From Rhynchosporium graminicola (lineage: Eukaryota; Ascomycota; Leotiomycetes; Helotiales; Ploettnerulaceae), in the NCBI GenBank assembly GCA_900074885.1, contig FJUW01000060.1, forward strand, positions 62,001 to 126,000: a stretch of 64,000 bases of DNA, read 5' to 3'. Under the pieces are notes generated by a model, which was given only the letters and a program-made list of their open reading frames with translations, had not been told where the DNA came from and did no database searches. The position numbers and the translations under genes were made by a program. Each line of letters opens with the position of its first letter. Position 1 is the first letter of the stretch. Shown here piece by piece: positions 1-12,697 of the stretch.

Positions 1-272
1 GTGATCCTGGCAACTCGAAATATTATCGCAACAAATACAGTACGAATCTCAAACTGGAACGACGAACTTGCAGATCCGGTTCGGAGAAGGTGAAGCATGT
101 CTGGTACCACCTAGATAATCCTTGTAGCAAATATACAGTATGACAGAGTATCGGCGGGAGGAATTCAAAAACGAAGCGAGCAAATCTCATACCTGGGGTA
201 TTTAACAAAAATGCCGGGAACTCCAACTCCAAAACCGAGATGTCCTCCTTTCCCCCTTCCGCCCTTCAAAAT
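1..272. other. Intergenic, downstream of the CENP-O gene
   Basis: No coding sequence is supported here. This is the 3' flank of the minus-strand CENP-O gene; the only open frames are short and lack family features. Confidence 0.5.
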
Positions 273-1249
273 TCAATAAATACCCTCTCTCAGCTTCTCC
301 CCGACATCCTCCATCCTTACCCCTACAACTCTTCTCTCAATCTCCCAATCCCTCCCCTCCTCGCCTGTAACAATACACTGCCTAACCACTCCCTTCTCAT
401 CAACTACCACCCTCCCAATCCTGCCATCGATCCACTCGATTCTCATTTGCTTAGTCTCCGCATCCGCAGCACTGATATCAATAATGACCTTTTCCCTACT
501 CTTTCCTTTTCGAGATTCCGTCTCATCTAGCCTGAACTCTCTCCGCAAAGATTTCACGATGCTGACTCGGTTGTGGAAGCCTGCAATCTCTCTACGCAAA
601 GCACGTACGAAACGTCGTAGATCCTGCTTATGGAATCCGACTTCCTTGCTTCCGATAGCAGCGCTTCCCTTCCCATTTGGCAAATATCTTTCCGCCAGTG
701 CAGCAAGTGGTATACCCACAGGCACAGTATGGCGATGAACACGCAGTAATTCGGAACCCGCCCATGGCTTGTTCAGCATGACATAATATGGCTTGACGAA
801 CTTCCCTCCGCCTGACGCATCTATCCTTATACCCAATACATTGCCTCCATCTACCGCGTTGGGATCGGGGTCTTGGACGCGGAATGTGGTAATGCCTGCG
901 CATGTACGGTAGAGGTTCTCTTGAATATGCGCGCGTTGAGCTGTGGCTGCTGCGAGGAGGGGCGTGATGTCAGTTTCGCTGGGCTGGGATGGGGTTTGTG
1001 ACTGTGTTTTGGATGGGGGTTGAGAGGCGCGGAGACGGATCAGCGTTGCTTTTGTGTGGCGCGAAGAGAGGATGGTTGATACTTGGAGTTTGCGCTGGGA
1101 TTGAAGTGCTGATACTGAGAGGAAGGGTTAGCTGGGAAGTAATCTGGGCGAGGGAAGCGTCTACTTTGTGCTTGAAGAGAGGATATCTCGTCGTTGAGTT
1201 GTGCGCCGATCGCGTCGGAGGTGGTGGTGTCGTCTGTTGCTAAGACCAT
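273..1249 (-). CDS. CENP-O/Mcm21-like inner kinetochore subunit
   Basis: Two exons, 1249-1165 and 1114-273, with a 50-nt intron (1115-1164: GTAGAC donor, CTAAC branch, CTCAG acceptor) give a protein of about 308 residues. The first ~60 residues (NDEISSLQAQ, ALQSQRKLQV) look like a short coiled coil. The C-terminal half has the CENP-O signature: RTCAGITTFRVQD, GIRIDASGGGKFVKPYYVML, LRVHRHTVPVGIPL, RYLP and ALRREIAGFHNRVSIVKSLR. CENP-O/Mcm21 belongs to the COMA/CCAN assembly at centromeres and helps join centromeric chromatin to the outer kinetochore; that role is family knowledge. The ATG at 1249 was chosen because codons upstream in the frame lack another ATG. It is divergent from the transporter gene that starts at 1905. 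Confidence 0.88.
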
Positions 1250-1904
1250 GGTCGCTGGAAGGATAATTACCACTCAATCAATGACTTGATAGATTATAAC
1301 AATAATACAATCAATGGTGTGATTTCAAGACGTGTTGTAGTCGGAATGTTCACGAAATCGAATGACGCTTGATGCCAACACGTACAGATCCGGACGCGTC
1401 GCTTATGCCATGGCACCAAGTCACATGAAATACGGGCCTGGAGTCCAGATGCAGGGGTATCTATCTACCTAAGGAAGTCGTGGAACACAAAGGGAAGGGA
1501 CCTTGACTCAAGCTGTCAAGTCTGAGGATCAGAGGATCAGTGCAGTGCAGTGCAGTGAGTGAGTGCCCTTGGGTAGCAAGTCCATAATCATATAATATCC
1601 ATATTCAACCCCAAATAGCAAAACCACACGTATAGATTCTATTTCTCTTCTCTCGCCCGCTTCAATTCCTCTCGATTGGTTTGATATTTACTTTCACCTA
1701 AATCATCCTTTCGCCTTACAATTTCCCCCTCTTCCGGTACTGAAAAGGCCACGTTCGCGGACCTTTGTTTCGTGCCTGTCGAGTTGAATCCGACGATCCA
1801 CTCCACCCAACCCAACCCAACCCAAAGCCCCAGGACCCGTCCCTCTCCCATAGGACTTTAGAGGCCAGCGAGTCTCTGGAGCTCTGCCATACTCCACCAC
1901 ATGT
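1250..1904. promoter_or_regulatory. Shared intergenic promoter region of two divergent genes
   Basis: These 655 bp separate the start codons of the CENP-O gene (-) and the acetyl-CoA transporter gene (+), so they must hold both promoters. A short GTGCA-type microsatellite lies at about 1538-1565, and a C-rich run of CCAAC repeats at about 1804-1826. No specific factor site can be assigned by eye. Confidence 0.5.
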
Positions 1905-1924
1905 ATGCCTACTCCTCTAGGTGA
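1901..1924 (+). promoter_or_regulatory. Seven-codon uORF overlapping the transporter start
   Basis: An ATG at 1901 opens a seven-codon frame that ends in TGA at 1922-1924. It overlaps the ATG at 1905 of the main frame in another phase. If the mRNA includes both, initiation at the first ATG would compete with the main start. Whether the mRNA 5' end lies upstream is unknown. Confidence 0.35.
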
Positions 1925-3927
1925 CACTATTCCTTCCATTTCTATTCATTCACCAGAAACACATCTACACAATAACCCAGGTCTACCATTACATCGCGAT
2001 CCGCAATTTCCCCACGCGCAGGAACTCGACAATCTTTCCTCCCGTTACACTAGAAAAAGCCTCAGCTTAGAAGACACGCCCGAGGACGCACATTTGCTTG
2101 AAGGATCCGCAGACGAAGACGAAGTAGACGAAGTAGACGAAGATAATCCTATGGCTAAATCGAAAAGACCACGATCCAAAGAGCCAAAAGGCTCATCCTC
2201 GTCCACTGGAGGGGAGAACGGATACACAAACGGCAGCATGAATAACAACGTGGAATACAGGCGCAAGAATGCCTCGATGGATTCCCCAGAGGTCACGTCG
2301 AATCTGATGGGGCGCGAATCTTTCTCGCTGGACGACGATGTCCCCAAAACCCCTACTATAAACAATCATGGCTTCTTTGAGTTGCCGATGCAGGATAGGA
2401 GGAATTTTGGGCTGTTGGTCTTGTTATACTTTCTGCAGGGTGTGCCGATGGGGTTGGCGACTGGATCGGTGCCATTCCTGCTAAAGCCGTATATGTCATA
2501 CAGTGCGCTGGGCGTGTTCAGTTTGGCATCCTACCCATATTCGCTGAAGCTATTATGGAGTCCAATCGTAGACGCATGTTGGAGTCCCAAGCTCGGCAGG
2601 AGGAAGAGTTGGATCATGCCTATCCAGATGTTGTCTGGAATCGGCATGATTTGGCTCGGAGCCAGAGTCAAGGAGATGATGGTGACAGCTGGCGCAGATG
2701 GTGGAGCGGGCATCTGGAGTTTCACCGGGTGGTGGTTCTTCCTCGTTTTCATGTGCGCCACGCAGGACATTGCTGTGGATGGATGGGCATTGACTCTGTT
2801 GACGCCGGGAAATATCTCGTATGCTTCGACAGCTCAGACCGTTGGCTTGACTGCTGGCCAGTTCATGTCATACACTGTCTTCCTCGCTTTCAACTCTCCG
2901 GATTTCGCCAATAAATGGTTCAGAGCGACCCCTTTGGCAGAAGGTGTCATGACTCTCGGAGGATATTTGACCTTCTGGGGCTGGGCATACATAATTGTCA
3001 CTCTTGGTCTCGCGGGTTTGAAACGGGAAGAGAAGACCAAAAACGAAGACGGAATTTGGGATGTCTACAAGGTGATGTGGGGAGTTCTTCAACTCAAGAA
3101 CATCCAAACAATCATCATCATTCACCTAATTGCAAAGATCGGCTTCCAAGCCAACGACGCCGTTACAAACCTGAAGCTCATCGACAAGGGATTCTCTCAA
3201 GAAGACCTCGCCTTGACAGTTCTTATTGACTTTCCATTCGAGATCGGCCTCGGCTATTACGCTGGGAAATGGTCAACGACCTATACACCTATGCGCCTAT
3301 GGTGTTGGGGCTTCGTAGGCCGTTTGATTGCGGCAGTTCTTGCTCAGATCACGGTTGTTATTTTCCCAGCCAAAGGTGTCGATACTTGGTATTTGCTCGT
3401 GGTTATTGCAGAGCATATCTTCTCGACTTTTACGAGTACGGTTATGTTTGTCGCTGTGTCGGCTTTCCATGCTAGGATTGCGGATCCGGTTATTGGAGGG
3501 ACCTATATGACTTTGCTCGCAACGTACGTTTTTATCTAACCCCTGGCCTTTCCATCCTCCCTTTCCAAGCTCTAAGCTAATAAAAAATTACAGCGTCTCC
3601 AACCTTGGTGGTACCTTTCCGCGCTTCTTCGTTCTTAAACTCGTCGACGGCTTCACAGTAGCGTCCTGCATACCACCCGCAGCATCATATGTCCTGGATC
3701 CTAAACTCCGGGGCCCGCTGATTACATCTACTTTCTCTTGCGCACTCGGCGCCGAAAAAGATAGATGTATACAGGGAGGAGGTCATTGCGATATAACGAC
3801 TGACGGATATTACGTCATGAACATCGTGTGTGTTATTATTGGTGTGGTTACTTTCTGGGGCTACATAAAACCGGCGGCTTTAAGATTGCAGGCGTTGCCT
3901 TTGAGAGCTTGGAGAATCAGTGAATAG
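1905..3927 (+). CDS. Acetyl-coenzyme A transporter (SLC33A1/AT-1 family)
   Basis: Exons 1905-3523 and 3594-3927 flank a 70-nt intron (GTACGT...TTACAG) and encode about 650 residues. Residues 1-160 are hydrophilic and rich in Asp/Glu/Ser, with the run DEDEVDEVDED. From about residue 163 there are some 10-12 hydrophobic segments with family motifs: FGLLVLLYFLQGVPMGL, SLKLLWSPIVDA, GRRKSW, ATQDIAVDGWALTLL, and across the splice TYMTLLATVSNLGGTFPRFF. SLC33A1 homologues carry acetyl-CoA into the ER/Golgi lumen for lysine or sugar acetylation; the substrate here is inferred from the family. The extended acidic N-terminus probably faces the cytosol. The C-terminal exon contains several Cys residues (for example FSCALG and DRCIQGGGHC) typical of the lumenal loop. 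The neighbouring genes do not suggest a pathway partner. Confidence 0.9.
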
Positions 3928-5899
3928 TGGGGTGATGGGAAGGTGGTGTGAGATGGAGAGTGGAGATCTGCCCTAGAGAGATGATAAGAGAGTGGACAGA
4001 TCTAGGAATAGAATGCATGTAGATTATTGTGGAGAGATTAAATACAGTACTGGTAGACGGCGAGATACTTTCGCGAGCATCTAAATATATATCTTTAACT
4101 ACGAACTCACGGATGTGGTGGTATTTCCTCAGGCACCTATTTTAATTTTTCTCTTCTCTATTTCTCTCCTTTCTCATTTCTCATGTCATCTATATTCCCT
4201 ATTAGCAGCTGTCTTACTCTCCGAGCTCTCTGGTGTCATAGATGAGTGCGTTTCTTAGCTTCGAGACTTTTCATCCATCGTCTTTCTCTAACAATCAGTA
4301 AACAAAGCACTTCGAGCGAGCTTCAAGTGATCTCATCCCACATCTTCGCTTCCACATGACAACAAGCGCTCTCCACTCTCCACCCTCCTCCACCATCCAA
4401 CATCTCATCCCAAGCCCTCATTTCAGAGCTCCTAAATCTCCGAATTGAAATCGAGCAGTAGTCACTTCACTCAGTCTCCCTTCATACTCCCAGCCCTACA
4501 GCCATCTTATGCGATAACATCCCGGTGGACATTTTTGCGTGTTTCTTCTGTGTTTTGTAGCGAGGGTGGAATATGAGGATCATTTTACTGCGTCTTTTGC
4601 TTCTGTGCTAGTCTACGAAGTTGAAAGAAGGCGCAATAAAGTCAATATGGTAGGTTCTCCTGAGTCAGGACCGCCAGCCATGGCGATTATGATATGTCTT
4701 TGGAAGGAGGGAGGATAGAACTGTATGGGAGCTTCTGACTGATCGCTACAGAATATGCTCTGGCTTCTCTACTATCGGAACAAGAATGCAATTGCGAGAG
4801 GAGGATCCGAACGCTGCAGATTGATGGTCCAAAGAACTAAATGAATATTGAAGAGAGGCTCATGTGAATCTAGTATGGGCGAAACTATAGCTGCACGTTT
4901 TGTAGCCGCTGCGTTCTTAAGAGCTGAACTACAGACCATACAGAAAGTCATGATTAAGCCCTCGAAGCAGTTACGTTCAAGCGTAACGACCGTTACCGGG
5001 CAGCTTTATTTCTAATTTTGACATCGTTGAAACCAAAAGATGTAATAACGATAGCCCAGTAAACCGAGGTAAAGGTGACTTGATGCCACAAGAGCCTCAA
5101 CGAAACTTATCTAATTATTTAGAAAAAGCTTACTGGTGAAAGGATAAATGTAATGAATATATAGATATTCTAAAACGTGTGAAGTCAAATATGTCTTAGA
5201 TAAGGAAGTATAATGATGAAAAATGCATATCACAATACGCTCGTTCAATATCCAAGCTAACACTTCTCATAATAGTCCTATCCCGTCCTTCGACATCTTG
5301 AATTGAAAACTCACCGTTTTGGACGATAGTCGTCCTTCGCCAATTCTCAGGAGCAAGACTATCATTCATCTCTCCCCAACATTCGGAGATTCCTCCTGCA
5401 ACATCAAGCATTCTTGACTACTTTCCAGAGCTAGTCGTCAGAAATTCGAGTCATGAGGCCCTCTGATTCGCGGACGCCTGTGATCCTGAGCCGCTTTTAT
5501 GCCGACTGACGGCATACTTACTCCATAAATCCATATACTTCATAAGTGGGAGGGAGAATCAGTATATCGAACAAGGACCTCAGCCTGAAGAGGCTCACTG
5601 TCGTCGGCCAATCGCTAGAATGCCGTCGTTGACCGAAGTATCCATCTTGCCCGCATCACGCGTGAACAAGTCTTGGGTATGTGGGTTAGAGTGGAGCGCG
5701 GGGAGTAGAGGGGAATTCTGGTTACTAACATGGGGTTGAGAATTTTCTGGAGATGAAGCTGCGTGAGTGGAGAGACGTATAAAGAGGATGGGGTTCGCTG
5801 TTGAGTGGCTCCAACACAAAGATATAGACGTCTGAAGTTCTAGTATCAACATCAATATCGGCATCAGTATCGCGGAAGGAAGTGACAGTCAGATTCCAA
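3928..5899. other. Gene-free interval of ~2 kb
   Basis: No reading frame with family features or plausible exon structure was found. The first part is the 3' flank of the transporter gene and the last few hundred bases the promoter of the sugar transporter. Short open frames around 5200-5930 look like chance. Confidence 0.45.
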
Positions 5900-8340
5900 A
5901 TGGCGACAAGCATTCCGTCTGCTTCTGGCACGAAGCCGAAGAAAGGAGTGTCTTTGCTTTTTCAGAGTCCATATCTTTTGGGCGTTGCACTGGTTCGTTC
6001 TATCGATTCAACATGGACTATCTACTCTTCATCTTGGAAGCCAGAAACCCTTAGGCTGACAATCTGCAAAAACAGTTCGCATCCCTAGGCGGATTCCTCT
6101 TCGGTTATGACCAAGGTGTCGTTTCCGGAGTCTTGACCATGGAGTCTTTCGGTGCTGCCTTTCCTCGCATCTTCGCAGATTCTGGATTCAAAGGGTGGTT
6201 TGTCTCCGTTCTCTTGCTCGGCAAGTCATTCATATTCCCACTTACCTGCCCATAGTACCAGCCAGGCCAGGACTAACTTTCTGTAAAAAGCTGCTTGGTG
6301 CGGCTCACTCATAAACGGCCCCATTGCCGACAAGTATGGAAGGAAAGCTGATATGATGCTTGCGGTTGCTATTTTCACCGTCGGCTCTGCTATTCAAGCT
6401 GGTGCGATCAATATCCCTATGCTGTTCATCGGTAAGCTTTGTCTTAGAGATCGTACCAAGAGCAAGAACTTTAATGCAACGTAGGGAGAAGTGTCGCCGG
6501 TCTCTCCGTCGGAATGTTAACCATGGTAATCCCTCTCTACATCTCGGAGGTCTCTCTCCCAGACATTCGCGGCGGTTTAGTCGTCCTCCAGCAACTTGCC
6601 ATCACTGTCGGCATTCTTGCTTCATTCTGGATCGATTACGGAACACACTATATAGGCGGCGTCCGCTGTGCTCCTGATATCCCATACACCGGTGGTTCGT
6701 CTACCGACCGCACATTCAACCCATACGTCGACGTCGGACCAGACGGTTGCACCGGCCAATCTGACGCCTCCTGGAGAATCCCACTCGCGCTTCAAATCAT
6801 CCCAGCTCTAATTCTTGGATTCGGCATGGTTTTCTATCCTGATTCTCCGAGATGGCTACTCGTTAAAGAGAGGGACGAGGAAGCGTTTCAAACACTTAGC
6901 AAACTCCGCCGACTCGCGGCCGACCATCCGGAAATCGTGGCTGAGGTGCTTGATATCAAAGCCGCAATTATGTTGGAGAATTCCTATGTGAGGGACAATT
7001 ATGCTGGACTATCTGGATTCAAGCTACATGCGGCTCAGTACATGTCGCTTCTCGCGAACAAATCTAGATTCAGACGATTGGCTATTGGATGCAGTATCAT
7101 GTTCTTCCAGCAATTTATGGGTTGCAATGGTTCGTCGCGCATCCAACATTTAATGATTTACGTACTTTACTTCACGACGTACTTCGCAAATGCAAATAGC
7201 TGACTCTTCCCTTTCTTACAAGCCATGATCTACTACGCACCAACAATGTTCAAATCCCTCGGGCTGAACGGAAACACTGTACATATTCACCTGCTCACAC
7301 CTCTCTATCTCCCTATCATCGACCTCATACTCACAGACTAACTCATCCCTAGACTTCACTCCTAGCAACGGGCGTCTACGGAATCGTAAACTGCCTCTCG
7401 ACAGTCCCCGCTGTGCTTCTCATCGACCGGCTTGGCCGCCGTCCTCTCCTCATGTGCGGTGCAGCCGGTACGTGTATCTCGCTCGTGATTGTCGGCGCTA
7501 TAATTGGTGCTTACGGCGATACGCTCGCTGATCATAAGATTGCTGGGTGGGCTGGCGTGGCGTTCATTTACATCTACGACGTCAATTTCTCCTATTCTTT
7601 TGGTAGGTCTTCATCCCCTTGATATTCAGGAAACAAAAATCCTGGTTTGGAGGAAGAAGGGTGTTGATAGTGGAATAATATAGCTCCGATCGGCTGGGTC
7701 CTTCCATCTGAGATTTTTACTATTGCGATTAGATCAAAGGCAATTTCTATCACTACATCCACGACGTGGATGTGTAATTTGTAAGTCTCCTTTCTCCCCT
7801 TCCGACCCCCCACAGGCAGAAAGAATAAAGTAGGTGATCCCAGAAACTAACGAAAAGCAAAAACAGTATCATCGGCCTAGTCACCCCGGACATGCTCGAG
7901 AAAATCACATGGGGGACCTATATCTTCTTCGCGGCTTTCTGTTTGCTCGCTTTTGCGTTCACGTATTTCTTCGTGCCGGAGACGTGTGGGAAGGTCTGCT
8001 CCCCTCTCTTCCAATTTCTCCTTCTTTCCCTTTTCTCCTTTCCCCTTTCTTTCATCTCCTCCCGATTCCCTCCCGCCCTCCTCCCTCTCACTCCTCTCTT
8101 TCTGACACCCGCCCATCTATTTTCCGATGCTTGGAGAAAAATTTGACGAGAATGCTGATTTATGTTTCCTCGTTGAAGACTCTCGAAGACATGGATCTCG
8201 TCTTCGGCGACACGACAGCACACGAGGAAAAGCAGAGATTGAGAGAGATCGAAGCGCAACTTCGTGGTGTGCAGATTCTCGGGAATGAAGTTGAGAAGGG
8301 CTCTGAGGAGAGGGTGTTTAGACATGCTGAGGATGTTTGA
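5900..8340 (+). CDS. MFS sugar transporter (SP family)
   Basis: Nine exons (5900-5992, 6076-6220, 6291-6431, 6485-7129, 7223-7278, 7353-7602, 7684-7780, 7867-7993, 8179-8340) join in frame into a protein of about 571 residues. Landmarks of the sugar porter family are present: GGFLFGYDQGVVSG in TM1, GPIADKYGRK in the TM2-3 loop, PDSPRWL after TM6, FFQQFMGCNAMIYYAPT in TM7, DRLGRRPLL in the TM8-9 loop and PETCGKTLEDMD after TM12. It therefore imports a hexose or related polyol across the plasma membrane, probably by proton symport; the sugar cannot be told from sequence. A long external loop after TM5 contains CAPDIPYTGG and further Cys/Pro residues. Intron 2 (6221-6290) starts with GC rather than GT. 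The last intron is unusually long (185 nt) and very pyrimidine-rich. Confidence 0.9.
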
Positions 8341-10230
8341 TTCTGATCGCTTGGAAATGCTGAATGTGAAGCAACCGAGAAATGGCCGGAGATGAAGTGG
8401 TGATGTGGTGGATGGCATGTCTAGATGTGATTTACAAATCGAAGACAGATTTCACGTGAAATGACATCTCTTCCCTACCCCAGAAAATAGTCATTCGAGG
8501 ATCGGGTGCTGCTGGTTTCTAGACTCCATCATGCCAAAGCTGTCAATCAGCCCCTTCAAGGACATTTCAAAATGTCCTAACACGTCATCGGGAACAGAGG
8601 AACAAAGCGGATTGGCCCGTTTCTAACCATTGAGCTCGCGATTTTCTTATAGATTGCTACGTACGCGAGTGATGAGATCGTTCGTCGTGAGGACGGAGGT
8701 AGTAGAGCCAGGAAACGCTGAGGGGATCGCTTAGCTTATGAGGAGGGTGATGGGGATTAGACCGCCTTGGAAGAGCAAATCATCCTTTGTTTTGATTGTC
8801 GATGTAAAGATTTCAGAGGGAAGGGAGGGAGGGAAGGGAGGCTGATAAGATAGCATGCTAGTAAGTCCTTGCTCTGTGAAGTTTTTGGAGTCAAAGGTGG
8901 TAGATGAAATATAAGAAGATAGCCGGGTTGGACATGAATTACTTAGTGGTGGATACAAACAAGTCAAAACTAGGTACTGTTCGCCAGTGTCCTAGCCTGT
9001 TGAGATCATAATATTTCCTGGGTACCTTTGCAGGAGAAAGATAATCCTTCCACAGATCAATATACGATGGGATGAATTGCCTGTCCCAGGAAGTTTCATG
9101 ACAAAGCTACCGGTATCCGTCTCATCATTCGTTCGGTATCTTCCTTCCTCTTTACATTTCCTGATTTGAACCTTCCCTCATATGAAGCAGGACATGGATT
9201 CAGCAATACACACCGCTTTAATAAAGAAGCAACAACACAATTCCTCGTGCTACAATACAACTCTTGGGCTCCCTCTCATCCAATCAGGCTAGCCGCCAAC
9301 GGAACTCCCCATGACTCCCGCGTTGGACCCACACGGATGCGTTCCCGGTCCAGAGCAAAGATCTGCCCGGCCGCTGAAATCTCCACTCCTTTCGAAGCTT
9401 GTCAACCCAAATTTGATGCTCTCCACTGTTCCCAGACAATATCATACCTTGAGCTCGAATCTCTTAGCCGAGGAAGACATACCGCCGTGAGGCAGCCCTA
9501 TCAAAATCGACAGGTTTGAGAGTCACGAACTTCGTGACGGTCGCCTTACTTTCTCACGGCACTTACTGGTCTGCAGATGCAGGCGCAGCTGCAGTGTTGA
9601 CGCAGATGTACCTGAGCTGTAGCTGGAGTCGGTGAAGCGAACCATTCCCCATACCCCGAAAAGTACGTACATACAGCGCAGTACGACATATCCAATAGTA
9701 GGACCGGGAACCAGCAGCGTAGGGCAAAAGAAACGACCTATCCCGTACCGTCAGATGTTCGCGCGCTCGATCAATCATTCTGCTTCAACAATACTGTCTC
9801 CCAGATTCCCCACGCCCAATACTTTCAGTCAGCGGGCAGGTCAGCAAGCCATACTCAAGGGAGCGCACGAAAAGATAGGTCGGGCGAGATAGGACAGGAG
9901 GATAGGGCGGAAGGGGTAGGTGGATGCCCAACGCCAACCTTCAGGCAATTCCCGCTCCTTGCGTCTGCTGCAGGACGGTGTGCAGCTCGCACGACCAAGC
10001 TTCCGATCTAGGCTCTCCTCTGGAAATTCATCCGCTGCGAATGGTGTACGACCCAAAAGGCGGCCCAAACACAACAGGGAGCTTGAGAGGGGTCGTCTTT
10101 GGAGGGTGAGGCGAAGAACCACGCAGGACCCACTTCATTGGACGACAACTCCTGCAGAGAGCAGTCTCTAGCACGCGCGTGGTGGAGAAACGGAGGACAC
10201 TGTCACACCGCAGCGGCGACAGAACTCAAC
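8341..10230. other. Gene-free interval of ~1.9 kb
   Basis: This holds the 3' flank of the sugar transporter and the upstream region of the RBR ligase gene. Open frames such as 9166-9519 lack recognisable domains. Nothing else is supported. Confidence 0.45.
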
Positions 10231-12697
10231 ATGGCGAGGGAGGTGGATACAGATACGTTGCGGAGGATCAGGATAGAAAGACTGGATGGTCGCCATTTGT
10301 CGCAGACCCAGCCTGTGGGGCGAGACCGAGAACGAGCTTCCATATCGGATCTTGATAATACCGGCAACATGGCTATGGAATCGCATACCACCCTCCGAGG
10401 TTCGAGAAGGGAGAGGGAGAAAGAGGGCGTGAGTGAAGGACATAGAAGGAGACATAGAGACGAGGAGAAGAGACCTAGAAGAAGTAAGAGGGATGGTGAG
10501 CGGGAAAGGGATGGGGAGGAGGCACAATTTGTTTATGGTGCGCCGGAGAAGAAGGAGCCAATTGTAAGGGTGTCTGAGACGAGGAGACTAGGGAGGGATG
10601 GGGACAGTAGTGAGGAAGAGACGTTTACTAGGTCTAAGACTGTTAGGGAAAAGCCGCGTGAGAAGAAAGTTAAGGTTGTTTATGTGACGAAAGAAGAGTT
10701 GAAGGCTGAAAAGCAGCGGCCACCGAAGGTGAAGACTGTGAGGGATGATAAACTGAGGGGTGATGAGGACTCTGTACGAAGGAGTAGAGAGCATCATTCG
10801 CGAAGAACCTCTGTTGTTGAGGCCCCTTTACCTCCATCGCCGCCTAGGAGGTATGTGATCTGTAACATGTATGCTCTATGAAGCTAATATTGCGCAGACA
10901 TACATCGACTCGAATCTTACATTCCGAAGCCAGACCTTCACTGAAGCGAAGCAATACAACTACCTCGCATGTTCCCTCGACTAAATTGAATATGCCATCA
11001 GCAGCTCCAACAAGTCCAACAGCGAAGCGGTCGAGTTTCATAGGTTCGTTCTTCGGGCCAGTACTTCAACAGCAACATCACGAACCCGAGAAACTGTAAG
11101 AGCATATTCCATACATCCCGATTTAACATACTGAAACTGCCAGCGTCGAATGTCTGACCTGTCTTTCAGACGATATCCCGCGCTCCAAATCCGCCAAACT
11201 AAAATGCGGCCATCGAATGTGCCACTCCTGCCTCAAGCGAATCTTCCGGCTCTCTGTCAACGATCCTGCACACATGCCTCCAAAATGCTGCACCGCCGAC
11301 CACATCCCCTTAGAACACGTCGATAAACTCTTCAACATAGATTTCAAGAAAAACTGGAATCGCAAGTTCCAAGAATTCAGTACCAAAAACAGGATATACT
11401 GTCCGGCGAGGCGATGTGGAGAGTGGATCAAGCCAGGAAATATGCACAAAGATAGCAATGGTAGGAAATATGGTAAGTGTGGGAGGTGCAAGACGAAGGT
11501 TTGTTGTCTTTGTAATGGGAAATGGCATAGTGGGAAGGATTGTCCGAAGGATGAGGAGACAAATAGGTTACTTGCGCAGGCGAAACAGGCGGGGTGGCAG
11601 AGGTGTTATAATTGTAGGACTATGGTTGAGTTGAAGGAGGGGTGTAATCATATGACATGGTATGGCCCTTTACATCCCGTCTTTCTGAAAAGAACTACCT
11701 TGGATTTTAATGACTGACTGATACATGTAGTCGCTGTAACGCCGAATTCTGTATGATATGCGGCTTAAAATGGAAATCCTGTAACTGCCCATGGTTCAAT
11801 TACGAAGCCGTCGAAGAAGACCGCCTCGCACACATGCGCATCCCCGGAGACCGTCCCAATTATAATCCTATGCAACTCCCGCAACAACCTCCCCACATGG
11901 TGCGTATCCATCGTGGTCTCCACGTTAACGCCGATTTCATGGCTATGCCCAACGAACCTCTGGATCCTCCAATACGTCCTCCGCCTGGTTTAGAGCGTGA
12001 ACGCCAGCACCGTAGGGATGAAGCGATTGCTAGACGCTTGCAGAGGTCTACTCTGAACCCTGATCGTCATGGTAGGAGAGATAACGAGAATCGAAGAAGA
12101 GGACATGATAGAGGTGGGGGTGGTGATGATGGGGAGGGCTATGAGGATTATCAAGGCGGTATTGGAGATATCCATGGCGTAGGCAATAACGCAGCGCATT
12201 ACATGAACCAGGATTACGTGCGCGCTGCGCAGAATATCCTTACAGGCACTTTCGACCAGGCGAATGTGGCGGCGAATTATGTTCTTGGTGTGGCGAATGC
12301 GAGAGGGTCAGGGAGAAACAGGGATACTGGACCCCCTCCACCTCCCGCTCCGACCTTGTTGAGGAGACATACCATGAGAGAAAGGGATTACAATGATACG
12401 TTACCTCGAGAGAGGGCTGCAGAAAGGGTTGTGCCGAGGAGATCGAGGGTCGATTATGTTGCTGAAGCAGCAGTGCATGATCCGCTTGGGAGGGAGCCAC
12501 CTCCTGAATCAAGGGAAGAGAGGGTTGGCGAGAGAGAGGGGAGGGACAGGCAGAGCAGAGGAGAGAGAGCGGAGAGAGGCCAAAGAGATTCGGTGCTGGC
12601 TGGGTTGGGAGGGAGAGGAAATCGAGTTAGTGCTTGGAGAAGCTTTGTCAGGCCCGGGGTGGAGCCTGAGGAGGGGGTTATCAGTGTGGTCTCTTGA
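10231..12697 (+). CDS. RBR-type E3 ubiquitin ligase (RING-IBR-RING)
   Basis: Four exons (10231-10850, 10898-11095, 11144-11659, 11731-12697) give about 766 residues. Residues 1-270 are very rich in Arg/Lys/Glu and probably disordered, with the motif KVKVVYVTKEEL. RING1 begins at about Cys276 (CLTCLSDD, then CGHRMCHSC). The IBR follows (CPARRCGEW, CGRCKTKVCCLCNGKWHSGKDC). RING2 is CYNCRTMVELKEGCNHMTC plus RCNAEFCMICGLKWKSCNC, split by intron 3. The Cys in GCNHMTC (about residue 440) matches the RING2 residue that takes ubiquitin as a thioester in HHARI and Parkin. The C-terminal ~300 residues are Arg/Gly/Glu-rich. RBR ligases transfer ubiquitin from an E2 to substrate through this Cys; the substrate is unknown. 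The ATG at 10231 is the first in the frame. Confidence 0.9.

Noticed and set aside
9166..9519. 117-codon plus-strand open frame
   Set aside because: No domain, signal or conserved motif is present, and no intron structure extends it.
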